Origin: Helicobacter rappini
GTDB taxonomy: Bacteria > Campylobacterota > Campylobacteria > Campylobacterales > Helicobacteraceae
Length of the DNA: 48,299 nucleotides
NCBI RefSeq assembly: GCF_900198625.1
Contig: NZ_FZPK01000022.1
Span: 1-48,299 of the forward strand
Reading direction: 5' to 3'
The translations under genes and the position numbers were made by a program. Below the pieces are notes generated by a model. It worked only from the letters and a program-made list of their open reading frames with translations. It was not told where the DNA came from and did no database searches. The first letter of the stretch is position 1. The number at the start of each line of letters is the position of its first letter. Below are positions 27,689 to 38,123 of the stretch, piece by piece.

Positions 27689-28471
27689 ATGCAACACATA
27701 ATTCTAAAGGCTTTTTATACACTTTTGTTTCTACAAAGCCCAAGCGAATACCAACAAGAATACCACAGCTTAAAAGAATGTAAAAGCGATAATGATAAAC
27801 AGATGGGCTGTATTGAGCGAAAATTTTATGAAAATGGTGTGCTTAAGGAAGAATTGCCGTTTAAAAACAATGAAGTAAATGGCATTTTTAAAGCATATTA
27901 TAAAAATGGGAAATTGGCAGACATGATACCCTATCGCAATGGCGAATTGCATGGTGAAGCAATATTTTATCATGAAAATGGGAATATCGAATGCAAGGCT
28001 ACTTATCATCATGATATGCTTGATGGTGTAGCGACATGCTATTATGAAAATGGTAATATTGCCAGTGAAACAAGATATAAAGATAATAATAAAGAAGGTA
28101 TTGAAACTCTCTATTATGAAAATGGAGAGATACAAGAAACAACTATATATAAGAATGATAAGGCAGAAGGTGTGAGAAGAAGTTACTATAAAAATGGAAT
28201 CTTACAAGAGAGTGCAACATTTTCTAATGATAAACTACATGGGCTTACAATAACCTATGATGAAAACGCAAAGATGATAATAGAACAAATTTTTAAAGAC
28301 GGAAAACTAAACGGCGTTACAAAATCTTATGATGAGAATGAAAAACTTAACATTGAGATTCTGTATGAAAATAATGAGATAATACAAGCAGTATGTGGCA
28401 ATGGCAAACTAGTCTCAAGCAAAGATTTTTATAAGATAAAACAGGCAGATTATAGCATGTGTTTGGAATAG
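27689..28471 (+). CDS. MORN/YwqK-type repeat protein
   Basis: This 260-residue protein is built from about eight repeats of 23-24 residues with the pattern YYENGxIxxxTxYKNxKxxG, starting near residue 42. The repeats belong to the MORN_2/YwqK group; some members are annotated as antitoxins of the YwqJ toxin. No toxin-like gene is adjacent, so I would not call it an antitoxin. The N-terminus is hydrophobic but short (IILKAFYTLLFLQSP), which may be a signal. Repeats 7 and 8 are more divergent, with Asp replacing the second Tyr. Confidence 0.8.
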   Translation: MQHIILKAFYTLLFLQSPSEYQQEYHSLKECKSDNDKQMGCIERKFYENGVLKEELPFKNNEVNGIFKAYYKNGKLADMIPYRNGELHGEAIFYHENGNIECKATYHHDMLDGVATCYYENGNIASETRYKDNNKEGIETLYYENGEIQETTIYKNDKAEGVRRSYYKNGILQESATFSNDKLHGLTITYDENAKMIIEQIFKDGKLNGVTKSYDENEKLNIEILYENNEIIQAVCGNGKLVSSKDFYKIKQADYSMCLE

Positions 28472-28600
28472 CCAATGTGAGAGTTTGCTTGTAAATATTG
28501 CAATTTTTATAAGACATAATAACTACATAGAATCTAAACATAAACCCTAACGCTTTCTTCTGTTTCTTTTGTGTATTAACACATTCCTTTTTGCTTTGGA

Positions 28601-28606
28601 TATAAT
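28601..28606 (+). promoter_or_regulatory. Candidate -10 box for hemN
   Basis: TATAAT 52 bases before ATG 28658, which has AAAGGAATGAT as ribosome site. Confidence 0.45.
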
Positions 28607-28657
28607 TACAAGTCTTAAATACCCAAAAAGTATGCAAAAAGGCAATAAAGGAATGAT

Positions 28658-30037
28658 ATGTATGAATCTATTGATTTTTCAGCATTAGCAAAGCACTCAA
28701 AGCCCGGACCAAGATATACAAGCTATCCTACTGCAAATGAGTTTCACAAAGACTTTAATGCAACCACTCTTTTAGAATCTTTTAATCGAGCAGATTCTAA
28801 ATATAGAGACAAGGATTTATCACTTTATACGCATTTGCCATTTTGTAAAAGCGCGTGTTATTTTTGTGGTTGCAATGTGATATATACGAGCAAAGAGGAT
28901 AAAAAAGAGCGTTATATAAAATACTTAGAAAAAGAGCTAGCTTTGCTTAAAGATTCTATGGATACAAAGAGAAAGGTGGCACAATTTCATTTTGGTGGTG
29001 GCACGCCGACATTTTTTGATGCAAAGCAGTTACAAACTATTACGCAAATGATAAGACATACTTTCCCAAATTTTAGTGAATCTTGTGAAATAAGCTGTGA
29101 GATAGACCCTCGCCATTTTAGTGAAGACCAAATGCGTGTGCTAAAGGATTGTGGCTTTAATCGCATAAGCTTTGGTGTGCAAGACTTTGATGACAAAGTG
29201 CAGCAGCATATTAATAGAATCCAGCCCTTTAGCCTTGTAGAAAGTAGCGTAACTTTAGCTAGAAAATATGGTATAGATTCTATTAATTTTGACCTTATTT
29301 ATGGTTTGCCCTATCAAAGTGAAAAAAGCTTTGCAAATACTTTAGAATCTGTTATAAAACTTAGCCCAGAAAGACTTGCAATATTTAATTACGCACATGT
29401 CCCATGGGTGAAAAAGAGTATGCGTAAAATCGATGAGACAACTCTGCCAAGCCCAGAAGAGAAGCTAAAGATTCTGCAAAATACCATTGAATTTTTACAT
29501 GCTAATGACTATGAAATGATAGGTATGGATCACTTTGCAAAAAAGAGTGATAGCCTATCTATCGCAAAAAATAAGGGGGAATTGCGTAGGAATTTTCAAG
29601 GTTACACAACAAAGGGCTTTTCACAAACCATTGGGATTGGGCTGACTTCTATTGGCGAAGGGGTGGATTACTATACGCAAAATCATAAAGACATGATGAG
29701 TTATGAAAATAGCCTTGATAACAATACTTTGCCTGTAGCACAAGGCATTCTCTTAAGCCCTGAAGATATATTGCGTAAAGAAGTGATTATGAGCTTGATG
29801 AATAATGCAAAGCTTGATTTTAAAGCGATTAATGAGAGTTTTGGTATTGATTGTATCACGCATTTTTCAAGTGAATTTGAATCTTTAAAGCCTATGTGTG
29901 AGCTTGGGTTGCTTACAATAGATTCTAATAGCATTCAAGTGAGTGCAACGGGAAAAATGCTGATTAGAAATATCGCAATGGTTTTTGATACTTATCTTGT
30001 GAAAAATATCACAAAGCAGTTTAGTAAGACTATATAA
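28658..30037 (+). CDS. hemN: Oxygen-independent coproporphyrinogen III oxidase
   Basis: This 459-residue radical-SAM enzyme decarboxylates coproporphyrinogen III in haem synthesis. The iron-sulphur motif CxxxCxxC is at C63, C67 and C70, with a fourth Cys at 72 (CKSACYFCGCN), as in true HemN. The motifs FGGGTPTFF and SFGVQDFDDKVQQHINRIQP, and the C-terminal HemN domain, are present. The full length and the C at 72 favour HemN over the shorter HemW. It converges with yaaA with seven bases between the stops. Confidence 0.95.
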   Translation: MYESIDFSALAKHSKPGPRYTSYPTANEFHKDFNATTLLESFNRADSKYRDKDLSLYTHLPFCKSACYFCGCNVIYTSKEDKKERYIKYLEKELALLKDSMDTKRKVAQFHFGGGTPTFFDAKQLQTITQMIRHTFPNFSESCEISCEIDPRHFSEDQMRVLKDCGFNRISFGVQDFDDKVQQHINRIQPFSLVESSVTLARKYGIDSINFDLIYGLPYQSEKSFANTLESVIKLSPERLAIFNYAHVPWVKKSMRKIDETTLPSPEEKLKILQNTIEFLHANDYEMIGMDHFAKKSDSLSIAKNKGELRRNFQGYTTKGFSQTIGIGLTSIGEGVDYYTQNHKDMMSYENSLDNNTLPVAQGILLSPEDILRKEVIMSLMNNAKLDFKAINESFGIDCITHFSSEFESLKPMCELGLLTIDSNSIQVSATGKMLIRNIAMVFDTYLVKNITKQFSKTI

Positions 30038-30044
30038 TCTCTCT

Positions 30045-30890
30045 TTAAGATAGAATCTCATAACACAGAGTAAAACAATTAGCCTTTTGCGTATAGCTAT
30101 GGAATCTAAAGTCTGTGTTGTGTAGAGAGCAAAGATATTCAAAGCACTTTTCAAAAGATTCTAATGCAGATTGATTGCACACAGCTTGTGCGATTGAGTG
30201 CAATATTTTTCCGCGATATAGCTTTGCATAATGACTTATGGTTTTTCCATTTTTTTGAAACTCAAAAAAGAAATGGGGTAACTTTGGCTTAAAAAGTTTC
30301 GTATAGATTCCAGCACGCAAATCAATCACATAATCTTTTGTTTGCATTGCTTTTTCTAAAGGTGGGATAAATGGGGTATAAATGTCTTTTAATGTGAGAG
30401 ACTTTGTCTTTGTGCCTTGCTTTAGTTTATAATAGGGGATCAAATCACTAGCCCTTATCACACCAAATAGATTGCTAAAAATAAGCACATTTTCTAAGAT
30501 AAAATCTTTTTCACTCTGTGTTAATGTGCTAAAAGATAATCCTTGAAATGCTACGCCACTATAAATCTCTATCGCTCTTAATAGTTTTTTAGAATGCAAG
30601 GCAGCATATAAATCAAAAATATTTTTATCATTAAATCCTTTTGCACCATACATAGATTCTAGCAAAGCCTTATCTCTATGTTCTAAAATCTTACATAAGT
30701 TTTCATAGTAGCATTGCATAATATTTGTTCTATGAGTATTTAATATCTCATTTTCCCATAAAGATTCTAAAAAAGCGGGTGGCATTATCTCTGGCATAGA
30801 TACTTCTTTGAGAAAATCATCATTGTTTAGAATCTTATCTTTTTCTAGAATCTTATCTTCACTGGGACTAAATAAAATGATAAAGTTCAT
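30045..30890 (-). CDS. yaaA: YaaA family peroxide-stress protein
   Basis: The 281-residue UPF0246 protein has the family start MNFIILFSPSEDK, and YSGVAFQGL, NLFGVIRASDLIPYYKLK and VIDLRAGIYTKLF in the right order. In E. coli YaaA lowers free iron and limits damage by hydrogen peroxide. The frame is open to 30938, but ATG 30890, preceded by AAGGAAAGAC, gives the family start. No stress regulator is adjacent. Confidence 0.88.
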   Translation of the reverse strand: MNFIILFSPSEDKILEKDKILNNDDFLKEVSMPEIMPPAFLESLWENEILNTHRTNIMQCYYENLCKILEHRDKALLESMYGAKGFNDKNIFDLYAALHSKKLLRAIEIYSGVAFQGLSFSTLTQSEKDFILENVLIFSNLFGVIRASDLIPYYKLKQGTKTKSLTLKDIYTPFIPPLEKAMQTKDYVIDLRAGIYTKLFKPKLPHFFFEFQKNGKTISHYAKLYRGKILHSIAQAVCNQSALESFEKCFEYLCSLHNTDFRFHSYTQKANCFTLCYEILS

Positions 30891-31010
30891 GTCTTTCCTT
30901 AGTATTGTGTGAAAACTGATATTATATAAAAGCTTCAAAATTGCATGAGAGTTTGGAGTAAATCGGGGCGATAGCAGATTTTGCTATCTTGTGGTTGCGT
31001 GTTGCGTATG

Positions 31011-31241
31011 CTAGGCTTTTGGATGGGCTTTTCTATGCTCAAGTATCATTGCATAAGCTTGGTCTTTCAAATGCAGTTTTTGCTTTTTTAGCACTTCGAT
31101 TTCTTGATTGCTTAGATGTTCTATACCATTTTCCGCATTCTGTATCTTTTGGTCTAAGTCATTATGCTCATTAAAAATCTTTTCAAAATGTGCGTTGTGC
31201 TGTTTGAGATATGTGATCTCTTCTCTGTATTCATGAAACAT
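31011..31241 (-). CDS. YdcH-like (DUF465) small protein
   Basis: The 76-residue, highly charged, predicted all-helical protein has the DUF465 layout: MFHEYREEITYLKQ, a central HNDLDQKIQNAE and a KKQKLHLKDQAYAMI stretch. DUF465 proteins are cytoplasmic and of unknown function. AAGGAGAAGTC precedes the ATG. Confidence 0.82.
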   Translation of the reverse strand: MFHEYREEITYLKQHNAHFEKIFNEHNDLDQKIQNAENGIEHLSNQEIEVLKKQKLHLKDQAYAMILEHRKAHPKA

Positions 31242-31307
31242 GACTTCTCCTTAAATTTAAATTCACATATTGTAGAATAAAATAATTAATAAGCTACAAC
31301 ATTAAAA

Positions 31308-31805
31308 CTACTTTTTAGGGCTTTGTGGCACATAGTGTAGAAGATAAGCCCTCCATATAAGCAATACGCTTAAGCCAAACATTAAAGATTTAAAAACCCA
31401 TACGCTTTGTTCGTGCATACTCGCAAAATTTTCACTCAAAAGATTCTGTGTGTCTAAAATAAAAGGCGTATAATAATATACAAACAAGGCGATAAGCACA
31501 ATATTAAACACACCCAAAATAAGCCAAAAATTTGAATACAAAATATCAAGTTTTAGAATCTTAGCAAAGAAACTAAAGCCCTCATATAACGCCATAATAA
31601 TCGCTAAAAACATCAAATACGCATTCAAACGCACAAATATTTTCCCCATAACAAGCCCACTATCCATTTTTGAAAATGTGGGGATAAACTCATCAATATT
31701 AAAAATAATCGGTGCAGCAAACGCCCCACAGGCAATAATACCGCCAACCCCAACACCAAGCAATAATAAATAAAAAGAATCAAATATCCGCATGTATCTT
31801 GTCAT
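31308..31805 (-). CDS. DUF4149 family membrane protein
   Basis: The 165-residue protein has four predicted membrane helices. The first, rich in glycine (LLLLGVGVGGIIACGAFAAPIIF), is the characteristic start of DUF4149 proteins. AAGGATATGCT precedes the ATG. The function of the family is unknown; it belongs to the same minus-strand run as the DUF465 gene. Confidence 0.8.
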   Translation of the reverse strand: MTRYMRIFDSFYLLLLGVGVGGIIACGAFAAPIIFNIDEFIPTFSKMDSGLVMGKIFVRLNAYLMFLAIIMALYEGFSFFAKILKLDILYSNFWLILGVFNIVLIALFVYYYTPFILDTQNLLSENFASMHEQSVWVFKSLMFGLSVLLIWRAYLLHYVPQSPKK

Positions 31806-32363
31806 AGCATATCCTTAGAATAATAATGAGATTAATTATAGCATATTTATTGTTAGCCTACCAACTGATTAGAACATTCAATTTCAATATAGACACACTG
31901 TGATTCCGTAAAACCCAATAGCAACTATATTGGATTTATTATAAAATGCATACTTGCCCCCACTCTCACTTAAAATTGAAATGACAGAAATGGCACTTGT
32001 GAATATCCCTAAAAGTTTGCAAGATATATCCATCATGTTTATAAGTGGGGCATTTTTCTCCCTTATGCCTTATCCTTTCAAGAGACTGCTATATACTAAG
32101 TCAAGTGTGATATACACCGCATTTTACTTAGGAAAATTTTCTCTTAGAAAGCTAGGCGTAGAGCTTTCGAATCAAAAAAGATTTTAATATGCAATAACCA
32201 ACAACGAAAAATTTTGTTGTTAAAGACCCTAATTTACAAGATTAAACTTTTCATATCTATGCAAACAGATTTCAGTTCTGCGTGGATTGTATCGCAATCA
32301 TGTTTATTGCTTTTAACACACTACATTTCACATGCCCTATTTGCCTTATTCTATGACAAAAGA
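31806..32363. other. About 560 bases without a clear gene, possibly decayed
   Basis: A plus-strand frame of 68 codons starts at ATG 31981 (MTEMALVNIPKSL...) and ends at 32187 with protein-like composition, but it has no ribosome site and no recognised family. An inverted repeat (AACAAC...GTTGTT around 32201-32221) could be a transcription end. A second plus-strand frame at 32214-32447 runs into the methyltransferase gene and is rejected. The stretch may be the remains of a surface-glycan gene. Confidence 0.35.
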
Positions 32364-33296
32364 TTATTGAAAGGAAATTGGAATATTTGGCAATTTCTCA
32401 CCATTTGGATAATCAAGATTTGGTATATCACCACATTCATTTCGTAAGGTAAAATCTCTTGGTAATAAGTCTTTTCTTGCGTAGCTCACCTCAAACACAT
32501 TTGCCATAAAACGATCCTTGACATAAAAATTATGTCCATATGGATTAAAGTGTAAATGTATTGGTTGAAAGGCATGATGAAACCTTTCTAGTATGGCTAC
32601 ATGTCGTTCTGTTTGCAATGAGGCTCTAGGATCACAATCATGGAATTCTAAAATAATTTGTGAAAAATATTTTTCAAGTATGCTAAAATCAAGCTTCTCA
32701 AAAATCTCCCATTCCGCCCCTTCAATATCTATTTGCAATATATTATGATCTTTTTCATTGAAGCTATATTGCTGCATAATGTCATCAAAAGTTATTGTTT
32801 GATGATCTCTTGTCGCTCCAACAAATTTTTTATGAAAAATCATGTTTTTATGTGTATCTGGGGCTTTTTCTATGCTCGCATCATATTGTAATACTTGATA
32901 GCCCATATTTGCCATTTCTAAATCCCAAGGGGAAAAGTCAGAAACGCCTAGAGAGACTGCCTTTGGTTGTGAGTTTGACAATGGGGGGGGGGGGGGTAAC
33001 ATCACATATCCACCATCCATTTTGCCACCTATTCGCACAAGATTATCAAGTTTTGCAGGACGCACAGCATTAAGATATTTTTTTGTATTTTCAATGCAAG
33101 ACTTACGAGAATCTACTGATACCCACAATCCCATTTGAAGCATTGCAAAGAGTAAATCTTTATGTTCTTCATTTTTCACACAAGCTTGTATCGCATGGCT
33201 TGTGCTAGTAAGTCTCTGCAAAGCATGCAAACCTTCATTAACGCCATTTAATCTTCTTTTCACACCGCCTAATGGATTTAAACGCAATTTTCTCAT
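32364..33296 (-). CDS. FkbM family methyltransferase with an in-frame C14 tract
   Basis: The 310-residue product has FkbM-type motifs: GGKMDGGYVML, SLGVSDFSPWDLEMA, the acidic strand ILQIDIEGAEWEIFEKL and a conserved C-terminal YGHN. FkbM enzymes use S-adenosylmethionine to O-methylate sugars or similar acceptors. A run of 14 C in the coding strand (32983-32996) encodes five prolines from about residue 101. With 13 C a stop follows 12 codons later, and with 15 C also soon after, so the gene is in the full-length state here. GGAG precedes the ATG. The substrate may be a surface or flagellar glycan, an inference from the class and the phase-variation tract. Confidence 0.85.
   Translation of the reverse strand: MRKLRLNPLGGVKRRLNGVNEGLHALQRLTSTSHAIQACVKNEEHKDLLFAMLQMGLWVSVDSRKSCIENTKKYLNAVRPAKLDNLVRIGGKMDGGYVMLPPPPPLSNSQPKAVSLGVSDFSPWDLEMANMGYQVLQYDASIEKAPDTHKNMIFHKKFVGATRDHQTITFDDIMQQYSFNEKDHNILQIDIEGAEWEIFEKLDFSILEKYFSQIILEFHDCDPRASLQTERHVAILERFHHAFQPIHLHFNPYGHNFYVKDRFMANVFEVSYARKDLLPRDFTLRNECGDIPNLDYPNGEKLPNIPISFQ
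32983..32996 (-). repeat. C14 homopolymer tract (phase-variation type)
   Basis: Fourteen consecutive C on the minus (coding) strand, in the FkbM-type gene. It is the longest G/C run in the window. Confidence 0.9.
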
Positions 33297-33430
33297 AAAT
33301 TCAACTCCGTATTATAAAATAAAGCCTTGTATTATAGCACATATTAAGTTCAAATACTTAGTCTCTAGTGATTCTAAATTCTCATTATCTTGCACCCCTA
33401 CGCCCTGCACCCGCCCAAATGGTTGAGTTT

Positions 33431-35668
33431 CTAAAATCCAACTTCAATAGTCCCAAGCACTTCAAATGAAGCATTTGGATCGATTTCAGCGTGGCTTAAT
33501 ACCACGACAGAATCTAGCTTAAATTGCTCTAATTTAATGCTTAAAGGCATGCGTAATTGTGGATCAACCACCAAAATAACAGGCGTGATATTTCTTTGCA
33601 GGATTTTTACGCTTTCTTGCTCTACTGCGTCAATTAGCTTTTGCATTTCGCTTGTATTCAGTAGTAAGAATTTCGCACCATGCTGGTCTTTTAGCTTATT
33701 CAATAAGAAATGCTCAGAATCTTGAGAGAGTGTAACAAGCTTTATGTTGCCATCTTCAGATTTAAAGACATTTGTAATAACCCTTGAGAGTTTAGATCTT
33801 ACTTGCTCCACGATAATTGCCACATCATTTTGCACGCTTGGGGCAATATCTGTGATTGTCTCAAGGATTGTAAGCATATCTTTAATCGGTATGCCCTCAT
33901 GCAACAAGGCTTGTAGCACGCTGCGGATAACGCTGGAAGGCACTTTCTTTGCCTCTTCGATTGCGGCTGGATACTCTTCTTCAAGTCTATCCATAAGTTT
34001 TTTAACTTCATCTTTTGTGATAAATTCTTCAGCGTATTTTTTCACAAGCTCACTCATGTGAGTTGCAATAACCGTTGATGGATCAATAACCGTGTAGCCT
34101 TGAATAATCGCGTCTTCTTTTAAATTCGCATCAATCCACATAGCATCAAGCCCAAAGGCTGGCTCTTTTGTGGGGATTCCATCAATCTCTTTTGCTACCA
34201 TGCCTGTATTCATAGCAAGGAATTTATCTGGCATGACTTCACCGCTACCAATTTCAATGCCTTTTAAGAAAAACTGATAAGTTGTAGGTCCAATGCCCGG
34301 GTCATCTGTCATGCGGATTTGTGGCATTAAAAAGCCATAGTCTCTTGCTATCTTTTTTCTAATCCCACGCACTCTCTCTAGCAAGTCTCCGCCTTGATCT
34401 ACTGCGGCAAGACGGATTAAATGATAGCCTAAATGTAACTCTAAAAATTCTACTTTTAGCACTTCATTTATTGCTTTTTCTTCTTCTTTTTTGATTTCTT
34501 CTTGTGTTTTTGGTGGTCGTTTTGGTGCTGGTTCTTGTATCGGCACTTTTTCCCCGCTTGCTTGTGCTGCCTTTTTTGCGGCTTGTTTTTCTTTTGCTTT
34601 TTTGTTGCCAAAACCGCCTATTAATTGATTGAATTTCGCAAATACAGAATCTTCATTATCCCTATTAATAAGCCATGCAGCAAACCAAAACACAGCACCA
34701 ACAAATGCAAGTGGTAAGGTAGGAAAGCTTGGGGCAAGTGAGAATATAAATAGGATAAAGCCTACAATGATGAGTGTTTTTGATTTGTCTGTTAATTGTT
34801 TTACAAGATTGTTTGCAAAGTTTTCTTCTTCACCTTTTGTTGTTCGTGTCGCTACGATACCTGTAGCAGTCGCTACGATTAGGGCTGGGATTTGTCCTAC
34901 GAGACCATCACCGATAGTAAGAATGGTAAATACTTTTGCCGCTTCTGCCATTGTCATGTCGTTTTGAAATACACCGATACAAAATCCACCGATAATATTA
35001 ATGATAGTAATGATAATAGCAGCGATAGCATCGCCCTTTACAAACTTACTCGCACCATCCATTGCACCATAAAAGTCAGCTTCTTGTGCTAGACTTTCAC
35101 GCCTTTGCTTTGCTTCTTTCTCATCAATTAGCCCTGCATTCATATCCGCATCAATTGCCATTTGCTTACCGGGCATCGCATCAAGGGCAAAACGCGCTCT
35201 AACTTCTGTTACACGCGTTGAACCATTTGTAATAACAAGCAGATTCACTATAATAAGAATCACAAAGATGATAACACCAATGGTATAGCTACCACTTGCT
35301 ACAAACTCGCCAAATGCTTCTACAATGCGACTCACATGTGCTGCACCATTGCTACCCTCGCTAAGAATCATACGCGTTGTAGCTACATTGAGTGCGAGTC
35401 GATACGCCGTTACAAATAAAAGCAGGGTTGGAAAAGTAGAAAAATCCATAGGTTTATTAATATAAAGTGCGATTAAGATAATAAGAATAGAAAGGGCAAT
35501 AGAAATGGTTAATAATAAATCAAGCATAGGTGCTGGTAGTGGCACAATGATGACTGCTAGAATCATCACTACAAACACCACAACACCAAGATCCTTTGAC
35601 TTCCCAATGAGCTTTAGAAACGGAAAAGCTCGTTGTAGAATACCACCATTTTGTTCTTTGTCTGCCAT
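33431..35668 (-). CDS. flhA: Flagellar export gate protein FlhA
   Basis: The product is 745 residues from ATG 35668; H. pylori FlhA is about 733. The N-terminal half has eight membrane helices with the FHIPEP-family region [12 protein letters not shown] and [18 protein letters not shown]; the C-terminal half is the cytoplasmic domain that binds export chaperones. The linker (about residues 360-400) is a charged stretch rich in Ala and Lys. FlhA is the core of the type III export gate for flagellar proteins. A start at 35725 would add a non-family 19 residues. It is divergent from rpsO, as I recall for H. pylori. Confidence 0.95.
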   Translation of the reverse strand: MADKEQNGGILQRAFPFLKLIGKSKDLGVVVFVVMILAVIIVPLPAPMLDLLLTISIALSILIILIALYINKPMDFSTFPTLLLFVTAYRLALNVATTRMILSEGSNGAAHVSRIVEAFGEFVASGSYTIGVIIFVILIIVNLLVITNGSTRVTEVRARFALDAMPGKQMAIDADMNAGLIDEKEAKQRRESLAQEADFYGAMDGASKFVKGDAIAAIIITIINIIGGFCIGVFQNDMTMAEAAKVFTILTIGDGLVGQIPALIVATATGIVATRTTKGEEENFANNLVKQLTDKSKTLIIVGFILFIFSLAPSFPTLPLAFVGAVFWFAAWLINRDNEDSVFAKFNQLIGGFGNKKAKEKQAAKKAAQASGEKVPIQEPAPKRPPKTQEEIKKEEEKAINEVLKVEFLELHLGYHLIRLAAVDQGGDLLERVRGIRKKIARDYGFLMPQIRMTDDPGIGPTTYQFFLKGIEIGSGEVMPDKFLAMNTGMVAKEIDGIPTKEPAFGLDAMWIDANLKEDAIIQGYTVIDPSTVIATHMSELVKKYAEEFITKDEVKKLMDRLEEEYPAAIEEAKKVPSSVIRSVLQALLHEGIPIKDMLTILETITDIAPSVQNDVAIIVEQVRSKLSRVITNVFKSEDGNIKLVTLSQDSEHFLLNKLKDQHGAKFLLLNTSEMQKLIDAVEQESVKILQRNITPVILVVDPQLRMPLSIKLEQFKLDSVVVLSHAEIDPNASFEVLGTIEVGF

Positions 35669-35852
35669 AATAATTTTTACCTTAAATTCCTGTTTCTTGT
35701 CATATTGATCCTTTGAAAAAGGCAAGCTACCTTATAAATCCATAAGCGGATATTCCACTTCGCTCAGCATAAACAAGTTATTTTAGAATCTAGTTTCCTT
35801 TAAGTTTTTAGAAATAAATTGCATATTTTACCAAAAATATTGAAAAATATGT

Positions 35853-35858
35853 TAAAAT
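35853..35858 (+). promoter_or_regulatory. Candidate -10 box for rpsO
   Basis: TAAAAT 40 bases before ATG 35898. Confidence 0.4.
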
Positions 35859-35897
35859 CCAATCTTTAATTTCATTTTACCATTTATGGAGGTCATC

Positions 35898-36173
35898 ATG
35901 GCTACTGAATTGGCAAATAAGCAAGAGATTATCTCACAATTTGCTAGAGATTCTAAGGATACAGGCTCAAGTGAAGTGCAGATCGCACTTTTAACACATA
36001 GGATTGCAAATCTCACACAGCATTTAAAAAGCAATCCAAAGGACCACTCAAGTAGATTGGGACTTTTAAAGCTTGTTGGACAAAGAAAAAGTTTGCTGAA
36101 GTATTTAAAGAAAAATAAATATGAAAGCTACATTAAAACCATTAAAGCGTTGAATATTAAAGATAAAGTGTAA
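35898..36173 (+). CDS. rpsO: 30S ribosomal protein S15
   Basis: This 91-residue S15 has the conserved [41 protein letters not shown] and LKKNKYESY. It binds 16S rRNA in the platform of the small subunit. The start is ATG 35898, not the in-frame ATG 12 bases upstream, because GGAGGT lies just before it. Confidence 0.97.
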   Translation: MATELANKQEIISQFARDSKDTGSSEVQIALLTHRIANLTQHLKSNPKDHSSRLGLLKLVGQRKSLLKYLKKNKYESYIKTIKALNIKDKV

Positions 36174-36650
36174 TCGCATATTATCATATTATCTTAATCA
36201 CGCCTTATGACTACAAGCTAGATTCTAATGTTTTTTGAGATCATTGCAGGACATTTGAAAAGCAAATTTTCTTGGGATAACAGAATCTAGCACATCTTGC
36301 TACATTAAGCTTTTACTCAATTTTTAAGTTTTGCTGTTTATTTTTATACATTGTGCAACATAATCTAGATACATTTGGTTTCATCAATTATTATGTGCGT
36401 GATTTTTGGGATTACCTTTTTGTGTTTTAGATGATAGATTCTAGCTGCATTAGCATGTGGTGTAAAGCAAGTAACTTTATTGCAATAAGTAACGCCATAA
36501 CTATCTCAAAGCATTGCATTAAATTGTTGTAGTGTAATGTCGTTAATTTTTTATTAACCATTTCCTTTATTTAAGCTATTACTAATAAAATGAATACTAA
36601 AATTACACTCGTGTTCATGTGACTCAAAATTTTGGAAGAAGGAGACTTGT
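36174..36650. other. 477 bases without a gene, upstream of ccoN
   Basis: No supported open frame. The part nearest ccoN is AT-rich with several TAATAAAAT-like -10 candidates (36560-36600), and AGAAGGAG precedes ccoN. Two AGATTCT words lie near 36220 and 36436. No terminator for rpsO is evident. Confidence 0.45.
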
Positions 36651-38114
36651 ATGCAAGAGGGCATAAAGCAGTATGACTACTCACTTGCGAAGCTTTTTTT
36701 GCTTGTTTGTATAGCAACGGGCTTTCTAGGTATGTTGATAGGTGTGGTTTTGGCATTTCAGTTGGCAGTTCCAGATTTAAACTATATCGCTGGGGAATAT
36801 TCTATTTTTGGTAGATTGCGACCATTACACACAAATGTGATTATTTATGGTTTTACATTGAGCGGTATTTGGGCTGGCTGGTATTATTTAGGGCAAAGGG
36901 TGCTTAAAATCACATATCATGACCACCCGTTTTTAAAACTTGTTGGTATGTTGCACTTTTTCATGTATCTTGTGGTGCTTGTGTTAGCACTTTATACATT
37001 GTTTTCTGGGATTACTCAATCAAAAGAGTATGCAGAGCTTCCATGGATTGTGGATCTTTTGGTTGTAGTTACTTGGGTGCTATGGGGTATGAGTATGTTT
37101 GGGTCTATGGCAGTTAGAAGAGAGAAAGTTATCTATATCTCTTTGTGGTATTTCATTGCTACTTTTACTGCTATTTCTGTGCTTTATATCTTTAATAACC
37201 TTTCTGTTCCTACACAATTAGTTACAGGTTATGGTAGCTTTTGGTATAGTATATCTATGTATGCGGGGACAAATGATGCACTGATTCAGTGGTGGTGGGG
37301 GCATAATGCGGTTGCATTTGTTTTCACTTCTGGTATTATTGGTTTGATTTATTATTTCTTACCAAAGGAATCTGGACAGCCTGTATTCTCATATAAATTA
37401 ACATTATTTTCATTCTGGAGTTTAATGTTTGTATATATTTGGGCTGGCGGACACCATGTTATTTACTCAACCGTGCCAGATTGGGTGCAAACTCTTGGGT
37501 CTGTATTCTCTGTTGTGCTTATTTTACCTTCTTGGGGAACTGCTGTAAATATGCTTTTAACCATGAGAGGGCAGTGGCATCAGCTTAAAGAGTCACCATT
37601 AATCAAATTCTTGATTCTAGCATCTACTTGGTATATGCTTGCGACACTTGAGGGTCCTATTCAGTCTATTAAATCAGTTAATGCTTTAGCACACTTTACT
37701 GATTGGATTGTAGGGCATGTGCATGATGCGGCACTTGGCTGGGTTGCTTTCACTATTATTGCTAGTGTGTATCACATGTTGCCTCGTCTTTATGGTAGAG
37801 AAATCTATTCTAAAAAGATTATTGAAGCACAATTCTGGATTATGACAATAGGTATTGTATTCTACTTCTCAAGCATGTGGATTGCAGGTATAGTGCAAGG
37901 TATGATGTGGAGAGATATTACGCCTTTAGGTCAGCTTAAATATTCTTTCATTGATACTGTTGCGGTATTAAAACCATACTTTATTATGAGAGGTATTGGT
38001 GGATTGCTATATCTTGTTGGCTTTGTAATGTTTATCTATAATGTTGTAATGACTATGGTGGCTGCTAGAACTCTTAATAAAGAGCCTGAGTATGCTTCAC
38101 CTATGGCATCTTAA
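36651..38114 (+). CDS. ccoN: cbb3-type cytochrome c oxidase subunit I
   Basis: The 487-residue catalytic subunit has about 12 membrane helices and the haem/copper ligand histidines: RPLHTNVIIYGF, WWWGHNAVAFVFTSG followed by the conserved Tyr (GLIYYFLPK), YIWAGGHHVIYS and DWIVGHVHDAALGW. It reduces oxygen to water at very low oxygen levels and pumps protons. First gene of the cco operon; AGAAGGAG lies seven bases before the ATG. Confidence 0.97.
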   Translation: MQEGIKQYDYSLAKLFLLVCIATGFLGMLIGVVLAFQLAVPDLNYIAGEYSIFGRLRPLHTNVIIYGFTLSGIWAGWYYLGQRVLKITYHDHPFLKLVGMLHFFMYLVVLVLALYTLFSGITQSKEYAELPWIVDLLVVVTWVLWGMSMFGSMAVRREKVIYISLWYFIATFTAISVLYIFNNLSVPTQLVTGYGSFWYSISMYAGTNDALIQWWWGHNAVAFVFTSGIIGLIYYFLPKESGQPVFSYKLTLFSFWSLMFVYIWAGGHHVIYSTVPDWVQTLGSVFSVVLILPSWGTAVNMLLTMRGQWHQLKESPLIKFLILASTWYMLATLEGPIQSIKSVNALAHFTDWIVGHVHDAALGWVAFTIIASVYHMLPRLYGREIYSKKIIEAQFWIMTIGIVFYFSSMWIAGIVQGMMWRDITPLGQLKYSFIDTVAVLKPYFIMRGIGGLLYLVGFVMFIYNVVMTMVAARTLNKEPEYASPMAS

Positions 38115-38123
38115 GGAGGCTTT

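Noticed and set aside
27689-28471. Calling the YwqK-repeat protein an antitoxin
   Set aside because: No toxin-like gene lies on either side, and the repeats alone do not define that function.
32214-32447. Plus-strand open frame of 77 codons
   Set aside because: It has no ribosome site and overlaps the 3' end of the methyltransferase gene on the other strand by more than 80 bases; the sequence matches nothing I know.
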